12,818 nucleotides of DNA from DATDDB01 sp036524005 (GTDB lineage: Bacteria > Pseudomonadota > Gammaproteobacteria > Burkholderiales > Gallionellaceae), in contig DATDDB010000049.1 of NCBI GenBank assembly GCA_036524005.1, positions 1 to 12,818 of the forward strand. Reading direction: 5' to 3'. The number at the start of each line of letters is the position of its first letter. Positions within the stretch are counted from its first letter, which is position 1. The notes below the pieces were generated by a model, which was given only the letters and a program-made list of their open reading frames with translations, ran no database searches and was not told the DNA's origin. The position numbers were made by a program, and so were the translations under genes. Of this stretch, positions 1 to 6,093 are shown piece by piece.

Positions 1-2
1 GG

Positions 3-3000
3 CAGTTGTTGCCGCGCCGCCCCGACCTGAAGCTTATTGTCACCTCGGCCACGCTGGATGCCGAGCGCTTTTCCCGCCATTTCGGCAATGCCCCGGTCTT
101 GCAGGTTTCCGGGCGCAGCTATCCCGTGGAAATTCGCTATCGCCCGCTTCAGCAGAATGAGGAGGGCGACACGGAAGACGTGCCGCAAGGCGTGTGCGGC
201 GCGCTGGACGAGTTATCCATAGGCGGCTTGCGCGGCGACGTGCTGGTCTTTTTGCCCGGCGAGCGCGAAATCCGCGACACCGCGGAAGCACTGCGCAAAC
301 ACCATCCCAAAGGCGTGGAAATCCTGCCCCTGTTCTCCAGGCTTTCCGCTGCCGAGCAGGATAGGGTATTCAAGCCCGCTTCCGGCATGCGTCGCGTGGT
401 GCTGGCCACCAACGTGGCCGAAACCTCGCTCACCGTGCCCAACATCGGCTATGTGATCGATGCCGGGCTGGCGCGCATCAACCGCTATAGCATCCGCCAG
501 AAGGTGGAACAGCTGCATGTGGAGAAAATTTCGCGCGCCGCGGCCAACCAGCGCGCCGGCCGCTGCGGCCGGGTGATGAGCGGCATTTGCATGCGCCTCT
601 ACGATGAGGCCGATTTCCAGGCGCGCGCGGAGTATACCGATGCCGAGATTTTTCGCGTTTCGCTGGCCACCGTCATCCTGCGCATGGCAGCACTGAACCT
701 GGGCGAGGTTGACCAGTTCCCGTTCATCGAGCCGCCGGGCTCACGCTCGATCGCCGACGGCTACCAGCTGCTCGCAGAGCTGGGCGCCATGGACGATCAG
801 CGCGTAATGACTCCGATCGGGCGCGAATTGGCCAGACTGCCGCTGGATCCGAAGATTGCGCGCCTGCTGCTGGCCGGACGTCAATACCACTGCCTGATGG
901 AGATCCTGGTCATCGCCAGCGCCCTTTCCCTGCAGGATCCGCGCGAGCGCCCCCAGGAACGGCGCGAGTCCGCCGACGCCGCGCATCAGCGCTTCAGCGA
1001 CGAGCGCTCGGATTTCCTGGCTTACCTCAAGCTATGGACCTGGTTCCAGCAGGCGGTGCAGCACAAGAAATCCAACCGCCAATTGGCCGAGTTGTGCCGC
1101 GAGAATTTTCTCTCGCCGCTGCGTTTGCGCGAATGGCATGAACTGCACCAGCAACTGCATGCGCAGGTGGTGGAAATGGGCATGCGCCTGAACGAACAGC
1201 CCGCCACCTACGAGCAAATTCACAAGGCGCTGCTCAGCGGCCTGCTCGGCAACATCGGCATGAAGAGCATGGAGGAAATGCATTACCTCGGGGCGCGCGG
1301 CATCAAGTTTTACATCGCGCCCAATTCGGTGCTGGCGAAGAAGGGTGCAAAATGGGTGATGGCGGCGGAGCTGACCGAGACGACCAAGCTGTACGCACGC
1401 TGCGTGGCGCGCATCGAGGTGCAGTGGCTGGAAGAGGCTGGCGCCCACCTGATCAAGCGCCACTATTATGACCCGCACTGGGAGAAGAAGGCGGCCCAGG
1501 TCGCCGCCTGGGAGCGCAGCACCCTGTACGGCTTGGTCATCAACCCGAAGAAGCGCGTGCATTACGGCCCGATGAACCCCGAGGAATCGCGCGAGGTGTT
1601 CATCCGTCAGGCGCTGGTGACGGGCGAATTCAACACGCAGGCGCCATTTTTTGCCCACAACCAGAAGCTGATCCGCGACATCGAGGCGCTGGAGCACAAG
1701 GCCCGCCGCCCCGACGTACTGGTGGACGACGAGCTGATTTTCGCCTTTTATGACGCGCGCATCCCGCACGGAATACACAACGGCGCTGACTTCGAGCTGT
1801 GGCGCAAACAGGCAGAACGGGAGAAACCGAAGCTGCTGTTCCTGAAACGCGACGACCTGATGCGCCACGAGGCGGCCGGCATCACCACCGACCAGTTCCC
1901 GCCGCAACTGGTGATGAACAACGTCAGCTATGCGCTGGGTTACCACTTTGCCCCCGGCGAGAAGGACGATGGCGTGACGTTGACCGTTCCCCAAGCGCTG
2001 ATCAACCAGGTATCTGCCCCGCGCTGCGAATGGATGGTGCCCGGCCTGCAGGCCGAAAAAGTGGCTCAATTGCTGAAAACCCTGCCGCAGAAATTGCGCC
2101 GCCACCTGGTGCCGCTGCCGGAGTTCGCCGCCGCTTTTTGCCGCGAGGTCCCTCCTTCCGGCACCCCGCTGTTGCAGGCGCTGGCACGCTATATCCGCGA
2201 ACAGAGGCAATTCGACACACCGCTGGATGCCTTCCGGCTGGAACAGTTGCCGCAGCATCTTTCGATGAATTTCCGCATCCTGGACGAGCACGGCAGGCAG
2301 CTCGGCATGTCGCGCAATTTTGCACAGTTGCGCGGGGAATGGGCATCGAAAAGCACACCGCCGCCCGCTGCCCCCGCCGCTGCAGAAAAAGCGCGCACCT
2401 CCTTTCCTGCCGCACTGCCCAGGGCTGAAGCGCCGCTTGAGCGCCACACCGCATGGGATTTCGGGGATTTTGCCGAAACAGCGCAGATGCAGCGCGCCGG
2501 ACAATCCATCACGGTATTCAATGCGCTGCACGACGAGGGGGAGGCGGTCACGCTGCAGGCATTCGACACGCGCGAGGAAGCGCAGGCTGCGCAGCGCAAG
2601 GGGCTTGCGCGTCTTTTCATGCTGGCGCTGAAGGAACAGGTCAAATACCTGGAAAAAAACCTGCCGGACGCGCAAAAACTGGGCATGCTGTTCCTGCCCT
2701 TCGGCAGCCAGCAGGATATGCAGCGCCAGGTTTTGGCCCTGACCTTCGAGCGGTGCTGCCTGATGGAGCCCTGGCCTACCAACGAGAAGGAATTCGCCGC
2801 GCGCGCCAAGGATGCCAAGGCCCGCCTGACCCTGGTGGCACAGGAGATTGCACGCCTGGCCGGAACGGTGCTGGCCGAATACCATGCGCTGCAGAAGGCA
2901 CTGCCGGGTTTCAAGGCGCACGGGCAGGCGGTGCAGGACATCCGCAGCCAGTGCGAATGGCTGATGGGCCGGGAATGGATCGCACGCACCCCGTATGAGC

Positions 3001-3284
3001 GCTTGCAGCACCTGCCGCGCTATCTCAAGGCGATCAATGTGCGGCTGGAGAAGCTGAGGTCCAACCCGGCGCGCGATGCGCAGCAGCTGGCACAGCTATT
3101 GCCGCTGCAACAGCAATGGCAACGCAGGCTGACAGCACAGCAAGGTGTACATGACCCGAGGCTGGAAGACTATGGCTGGCTGCTGCAGGAGCTGCGCGTT
3201 TCGCTGTTTGCGCAGGAACTGAAAACGCCGGTGATCGTTTCGGTAAAACGCCTGGAGAAAACGCTGGAATCAATCAGCCGTTAA
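3..3284 (+). CDS. hrpA: ATP-dependent RNA helicase HrpA (5'-truncated by window edge)
   Basis: DEAH-box RNA helicase, cytoplasmic. In E. coli, HrpA is tied to mRNA processing and to rescue of stalled ribosomes. The reading frame is open from base 3, so the true start, Walker A and DEAH box lie outside the window. About 1093 of roughly 1300 family residues are visible. Numbering from the TTG at 6: helicase motif III SAT is at 14-16, the second RecA domain starts near 78 (DVLVFLPGEREI), motif V is near 134-143 (ATNVAETSLT) and motif VI is QRAGRCGR at 182-189. Then follow the helicase-associated and OB-like regions, and the long C-terminal DUF3418-type half after about residue 500. A Pro/Ala-rich linker lies near 788-798. 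There is no frameshift. It converges on the minus-strand ketosynthase gene with a 10-base gap and no clear terminator. The identification is firm from motifs and C-terminal length, which separate it from the shorter HrpB. Confidence 0.96.
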   Translation, partial: QLLPRRPDLKLIVTSATLDAERFSRHFGNAPVLQVSGRSYPVEIRYRPLQQNEEGDTEDVPQGVCGALDELSIGGLRGDVLVFLPGEREIRDTAEALRKHHPKGVEILPLFSRLSAAEQDRVFKPASGMRRVVLATNVAETSLTVPNIGYVIDAGLARINRYSIRQKVEQLHVEKISRAAANQRAGRCGRVMSGICMRLYDEADFQARAEYTDAEIFRVSLATVILRMAALNLGEVDQFPFIEPPGSRSIADGYQLLAELGAMDDQRVMTPIGRELARLPLDPKIARLLLAGRQYHCLMEILVIASALSLQDPRERPQERRESADAAHQRFSDERSDFLAYLKLWTWFQQAVQHKKSNRQLAELCRENFLSPLRLREWHELHQQLHAQVVEMGMRLNEQPATYEQIHKALLSGLLGNIGMKSMEEMHYLGARGIKFYIAPNSVLAKKGAKWVMAAELTETTKLYARCVARIEVQWLEEAGAHLIKRHYYDPHWEKKAAQVAAWERSTLYGLVINPKKRVHYGPMNPEESREVFIRQALVTGEFNTQAPFFAHNQKLIRDIEALEHKARRPDVLVDDELIFAFYDARIPHGIHNGADFELWRKQAEREKPKLLFLKRDDLMRHEAAGITTDQFPPQLVMNNVSYALGYHFAPGEKDDGVTLTVPQALINQVSAPRCEWMVPGLQAEKVAQLLKTLPQKLRRHLVPLPEFAAAFCREVPPSGTPLLQALARYIREQRQFDTPLDAFRLEQLPQHLSMNFRILDEHGRQLGMSRNFAQLRGEWASKSTPPPAAPAAAEKARTSFPAALPRAEAPLERHTAWDFGDFAETAQMQRAGQSITVFNALHDEGEAVTLQAFDTREEAQAAQRKGLARLFMLALKEQVKYLEKNLPDAQKLGMLFLPFGSQQDMQRQVLALTFERCCLMEPWPTNEKEFAARAKDAKARLTLVAQEIARLAGTVLAEYHALQKALPGFKAHGQAVQDIRSQCEWLMGREWIARTPYERLQHLPRYLKAINVRLEKLRSNPARDAQQLAQLLPLQQQWQRRLTAQQGVHDPRLEDYGWLLQELRVSLFAQELKTPVIVSVKRLEKTLESISR

Positions 3285-3294
3285 CCGGCCGCCA

Positions 3295-4533
3295 TTATTT
3301 AAAGCGCTTGGCGATCAGCACAGCGTTGCTTCCGCCGAACGCGAAGGAGTTGGACATCACCGCATCCAGCGGGACATTGCGGCGCCCCACGTTGGGCACG
3401 TAGTCCAGGTCGCATTCAGGATCGGGTTCGGCCAGGTTGATGGTCGGCGGGATGGCGTTGTTCTGCAGGGCCAATACAGCGGCCACGAATTCCAGCGCGC
3501 CGGTTGCGCCCAACAGGTGTCCATGCATGGATTTGGTGGAACTGACCGGCACGCGGTAAGCGTGCTCGCCAAATGCCTGCTTGATCGCCTTGGTTTCTTC
3601 GACATCGCCCGCCAGGGTGGCCGTGCCGTGGGCATTGATGTAATGAATGTCCTCCGGCCTCATCTGCGCATCGCGCAAGGCGCTGCGTATGGCGCGCTCC
3701 TGCCCCAGCGCATTCGGCTTGGTGATGTGGCTGGCGTCCGAGGAGCTGTCGTAACCGGCAATCTCGGCATAGATTTTCGCGCCGCGCCTGACTGCGCGCT
3801 CCGCGTCTTCCAGCACCAGCACCGCAGCGCCCTCGCCCAGAACCAGGCCATTGCGCTGTTTGGAAAACGGCTTGCAGGAGGCGGCGGGATCATTGGAATC
3901 TTCCAGCGCCAGGGTGCGCAGCGCTTCCCACGCCTTCATGGCGCCCAGAGTCAGCATGGCTTCCGAACCTCCCGCCAGCATCACGTCGGCATAGCCGTGG
4001 CGGATCTGGCGGCAAGCTTCACCGATGGCGATGGCTGACGACGAGCACGCCGTGGAATATGTTACGTTTGCGCCCTGCAACTGATGGGCGATGGATATAT
4101 GCGAGGCCGCGGCGTTGTTCATGGTCAGCAGCACGGAGAAGGGCCGCAGGCGCGGATTCTCGCTCTGGTACAGTTCCTCATAGCATTCATCCAGGGTGGT
4201 GGCGCCGCCCATGCCGGTTCCCATGTAGACGCCTGCGCGGCTCCGCTCCTGTTCTTCGAGAACCAGCGCGGCATCTTCCACTGCCTGGCGAGCCGCGACC
4301 AGTGCCAACTGGCTGAAGCGCTCGATGCCGGAGAGCTGCATCTTGGTGAAGTGCGCATTAGGATCGAAATCGGGAACGGCACCCGCTATGCGGATGGAAA
4401 GCTTGTCGGCGAAAGGCGTTTCCAGACGGCGGATGCCGGATCGGCCCGCCATCAGGTTTTCAAAGAATTCGCCGGAATTGGAGCCGACCGGGGAAACAAC
4501 GCCCAGCCCGGTGATGACGACGCGGCGGGCCAT
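3295..4533 (-). CDS. FabF-type beta-ketoacyl-ACP synthase
   Basis: Condensing enzyme of the thiolase fold (KAS I/II family). It would condense an acyl primer with a malonyl-ACP unit in the cytoplasm. At 412 residues it has typical FabF length. The N-terminus RRVVITGLGVVSPVG is classic. The full triad is present: nucleophile Cys163 in TACSSSA, His302 in NAHGTAT and His339 in KSMHGHLLGATG, with conserved Lys334. It should therefore be active and not a chain-length-factor type. Sequence differs from housekeeping FabF at KSMHGH (usually KSMTGH) and SFAFGGSN (usually SFGFGGTN). It is last in a minus-strand unit, starting 8 bases after the ACP stop; I see no clear Shine-Dalgarno, so translation may be coupled to the ACP. 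The usual fab neighbours (fabD, fabG, acpP) are absent, so I infer a secondary, specialised ketosynthase. Substrate and product are unknown. A main FabF displaced from its cluster is the alternative. Confidence 0.93.
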   Translation of the reverse strand: MARRVVITGLGVVSPVGSNSGEFFENLMAGRSGIRRLETPFADKLSIRIAGAVPDFDPNAHFTKMQLSGIERFSQLALVAARQAVEDAALVLEEQERSRAGVYMGTGMGGATTLDECYEELYQSENPRLRPFSVLLTMNNAAASHISIAHQLQGANVTYSTACSSSAIAIGEACRQIRHGYADVMLAGGSEAMLTLGAMKAWEALRTLALEDSNDPAASCKPFSKQRNGLVLGEGAAVLVLEDAERAVRRGAKIYAEIAGYDSSSDASHITKPNALGQERAIRSALRDAQMRPEDIHYINAHGTATLAGDVEETKAIKQAFGEHAYRVPVSSTKSMHGHLLGATGALEFVAAVLALQNNAIPPTINLAEPDPECDLDYVPNVGRRNVPLDAVMSNSFAFGGSNAVLIAKRFK

Positions 4534-4541
4534 GATGGTGG

Positions 4542-4787
4542 TCAGGTGTTGCTTTTCTGCTCCGCCACGAGGCGGTCGACGATATTGGCGATGTCCTGAA
4601 CGGTCTTGATTTCGACGCGTGCGTCCGGCAGCTTGATCTTGAATTCGTCTTCGATGTTGAACATGAATTCAATCACGGATAATGAGTCCACTCCCAGGTT
4701 TTCCAGCTGCGCGTCAGGCGCCAGGACTTCCGGCTTCAACTCGAACTGTTCAGCCATCATTCGTTGTATCGTCTCCAGCGAACTCAT
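4542..4787 (-). CDS. Acyl carrier protein (stand-alone, secondary type)
   Basis: Small acidic carrier of 81 residues that holds acyl chains on a 4'-phosphopantetheine arm. The attachment site is Ser35 in LGVDSLSVIEF, followed by the usual helix II and III pattern (IEDEFKIKLPDA). It is clearly an ACP but departs from primary AcpP, which typically reads GADSLDTVELVMALEEEF, so it is probably a second, dedicated ACP. The ATG at 4787 has a good ribosome site (AAAGGGAA) just upstream. The gene lies between the alpha/beta hydrolase (46-base gap upstream) and the ketosynthase (8-base gap downstream) on the same strand, so the natural inference is that it delivers substrate to both. The phosphopantetheinyl transferase that would activate it is not in the window. 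A peptidyl carrier protein is less likely given the FabF-type partner. Confidence 0.93.
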   Translation of the reverse strand: MSSLETIQRMMAEQFELKPEVLAPDAQLENLGVDSLSVIEFMFNIEDEFKIKLPDARVEIKTVQDIANIVDRLVAEQKSNT

Positions 4788-4833
4788 ATTTCCCTTTTGT
4801 CGTATTCCCGCTAATCGGTGGTTTGCCAGTCAA

Positions 4834-5718
4834 TCAGGCCGCAGCGGGCACCAAGCCCAGTTGCGACGCGGATGATAGCACATGCCGCCCGGTCGCGTCC
4901 GCCCCAAGGAAACCGTTTTGCTCTCCCAGATCGTCGAAAAACTTGACCGTTTCGTCGGCCACATGCTCGCGCTCGTTGTCCAGCGTGATCATGTGGTAGC
5001 TGTCATGCAGGGCGATTTTCACCACCTTGTCGGAGCCGATGTGGTCGGTGACAAAATCCGCGCTGCGCATGGTCGAAACATCGTCCTCGACCGCATGGAT
5101 GACCAGCGCGGGCACCTTCACCTGCTTGAGCCGCTCCTTGACCGACTTGATCAGCAACTCAGCCTCATGGACCGCAGGCAGCGTCAGCTTGGAGGCGCCC
5201 GCGATGGACGAAGTCTTGTGTTCCATTTCGCGCGCCACCCAGCGGCGCAACTGCTCGTTCTTCAGGCCAAAGGGCTCGCGCTCCTTGTAGGCATAGATGT
5301 AGCGGAATGGCGTGTGATAGCCGAGCGGAAGCAGGAAGCGGTACCAGGGGATGCTCCAGCCGTCATAGAACAGGGTGGTGGACAGCAGCGACAGGCCCTC
5401 GATCTCTTCGCCCGCCTCGGCGGCCACGCTCAAGGACAGCACAGCGCCGATGCACAGCCCCCCGAGGGAAACCGTACGGTATTGCCGTTTCATTTCGCGA
5501 AATTCCGCCAGCACCTGGTCGTGCCAATTGCGCCATTCGGTCACCGAATAGGCGGTATCGCCTACATGGTAGCCGTAGCCCTTGAAATGCGGCACGCGCA
5601 CAGTGTAACCGGCCTTGTGCAAACGCTTGGCGAGCGGCAACATCTCGGCCGGCACGCCCTGCAAGCCATGCACAAGCAACACGGCACGATCGCCGCCAAT
5701 CAATTCTACCGATTTCAT
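4834..5718 (-). CDS. Alpha/beta hydrolase, Est30-like, with Cys nucleophile
   Basis: A 294-residue alpha/beta hydrolase, first gene of the hydrolase-ACP-ketosynthase unit. The oxyanion strand LLVHGLQGVPAEM is at 14-26. The nucleophile elbow is GLCIG with Cys89 (codon at 5452-5454) where esterases of this type carry Ser. A probable acid is Asp212 in HAVEDDVS, and the catalytic His is His242 in HDSYHMITLD. The His region and overall layout resemble the Est30 carboxylesterase family. Cys in this position is known from PHA synthases and dienelactone hydrolase, so acyl transfer or thioester cleavage is as plausible as esterase activity. There is no signal peptide, so it is probably cytosolic. The last 30 or so residues form an Ala/Ser/Gly-rich tail beyond the fold. 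An in-frame TAA nine bases before the ATG rules out a longer start; AGGA lies 11 bases upstream. Natural substrate unknown; acyl-ACP is my inference from the neighbours. Confidence 0.88.
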   Translation of the reverse strand: MKSVELIGGDRAVLLVHGLQGVPAEMLPLAKRLHKAGYTVRVPHFKGYGYHVGDTAYSVTEWRNWHDQVLAEFREMKRQYRTVSLGGLCIGAVLSLSVAAEAGEEIEGLSLLSTTLFYDGWSIPWYRFLLPLGYHTPFRYIYAYKEREPFGLKNEQLRRWVAREMEHKTSSIAGASKLTLPAVHEAELLIKSVKERLKQVKVPALVIHAVEDDVSTMRSADFVTDHIGSDKVVKIALHDSYHMITLDNEREHVADETVKFFDDLGEQNGFLGADATGRHVLSSASQLGLVPAAA

Positions 5719-5762
5719 GTGACTTTATTTCCTGTAGTAACCGCACCGAAATTCCCGGTGAG

Positions 5763-5768
5763 ATTGTA
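5763..5768 (-). promoter_or_regulatory. Candidate -10 box of the hydrolase-ACP-KAS unit
   Basis: Read on the minus strand this is TACAAT, five of six matches to the sigma70 -10 consensus, 44 bases before the hydrolase ATG. No good -35 is found at 16-18 bases; that area is occupied by the dyad at 5770-5804, which would suit an activator or repressor site. Weak, by sequence only. Confidence 0.3.
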
Positions 5769-5769
5769 A

Positions 5770-5804
5770 GTTGGGTTTGTTAAACGAATTTTACCAAAAC
5801 CCAC
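5770..5804. repeat. Imperfect 35-base dyad upstream of the hydrolase unit
   Basis: The left arm (5770-5784, GTTGGGTTTGTTAAA) and right arm (5790-5804, reverse complement GTGGGTTTTGGTAAA) match apart from one substitution and two single-base shifts, around a five-base centre. It sits where the -35 of the minus-strand promoter would be. It could be an operator, or chance in an AT-rich stretch. Confidence 0.4.
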
Positions 5805-5866
5805 CCGCTTAACCGTGTGCATGCGATTATGTATGTTGCAGTCACGCCACAAGTTTTCGCATGCAG

Positions 5867-5872
5867 TATAAT
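5867..5872 (+). promoter_or_regulatory. Consensus TATAAT, possible -10 for the maeB operon
   Basis: A perfect sigma70 -10 hexamer facing maeB, 221 bases before its ATG. Spacers of 16-18 bases give no recognisable -35 (CGCCAC, ACGCCA or CACGCC), so it would need an activator or be fortuitous. It overlaps the left arm of the hairpin at 5870-5895. If used, the maeB leader would be over 200 bases long. Confidence 0.3.
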
Positions 5873-5904
5873 CGGGCATGGTTCGACCCCCGATTGTCCT
5901 TTTT
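5870..5904 (+). terminator. Candidate hairpin followed by T-run
   Basis: AATCGGG (5870-5876) pairs with CCCGATT (5889-5895), giving seven base pairs and a 12-base loop. A T-run at 5900-5904 follows after four bases. This resembles a weak intrinsic terminator for plus-strand transcripts, yet no plus-strand gene ends upstream, and the stem overlaps TATAAT. It could instead be an attenuator or a binding site. Low confidence. Confidence 0.25.
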
Positions 5905-5998
5905 GTTCATTCGGGCGCAGGATTTTAACCGGCGCATTTCTGGCCAGAAACCTTCAGGCACTGAGTTTGGCTGCTACCCAAGCCCAATTCACATTGCT

Positions 5999-6038
5999 TT
6001 GCGCAACAGTTGCCGCAATGATTCTGGCAATTTAATTC
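5999..6038 (+). promoter_or_regulatory. maeB: Candidate maeB promoter with overlapping palindrome
   Basis: TTGCCG (6010-6015), a 17-base spacer and TAATTC (6033-6038) form a plausible though not strong sigma70 promoter, giving a leader of about 50 bases before maeB. The -35 lies inside a near-palindrome at 5999-6018 (TTGCGCAACAGTTGCCGCAA), whose arms pair apart from one bulge. This is operator-like geometry. Seen by eye only. Confidence 0.3.
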
Positions 6039-6093
6039 GTGGTCTGGTCCGGGCAATACAACACAACCTCAGGGAAACCCCTAGCACGAAATC

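Larger units (their letters stand above)
5719..6093. other. Divergent intergenic control region, hydrolase unit / maeB
   Basis: These 375 bases separate the minus-strand hydrolase start from the plus-strand maeB start. Short open frames here (5817-6035 and 5861-6115) have no recognisable domain or good ribosome site, and I do not call them. The stretch is more AT-rich than the flanking genes. It holds a minus-strand -10-like TACAAT, an imperfect 35-base dyad, two GCATGC sites exactly 40 bases apart (5819 and 5859), a TATAAT at 5867 overlapping a hairpin, and a 20-base near-palindrome overlapping a possible maeB promoter. These are listed separately. The density of dyads suggests regulated divergent transcription, but no regulator gene lies next to it. 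Confidence 0.6.

Noticed and set aside
1032..3011. 659-residue open frame antisense to hrpA
   Set aside because: It is a shadow of the GC-rich hrpA coding frame. It shows no domain, hrpA is full of conserved helicase motifs in this span, and long antisense frames are common at this base composition.
3285..3294. Bidirectional terminator between hrpA and the ketosynthase
   Set aside because: The gap is only 10 bases. The nearby CCGTTAACCGG is a short near-palindrome with no T-run on either side.
5819..5864. Two GCATGC sites exactly 40 bases apart, the second just before TATAAT
   Set aside because: Six-base palindromes are frequent, the flanks of the two sites do not match further, and no known regulator site is recognised. 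Noted only as context.
5879..5893. TGGTTCGACCCCC looks like a tRNA T-arm
   Set aside because: No acceptor, D or anticodon arm can be found around it, and the bases are better explained as the loop and right arm of the small hairpin.
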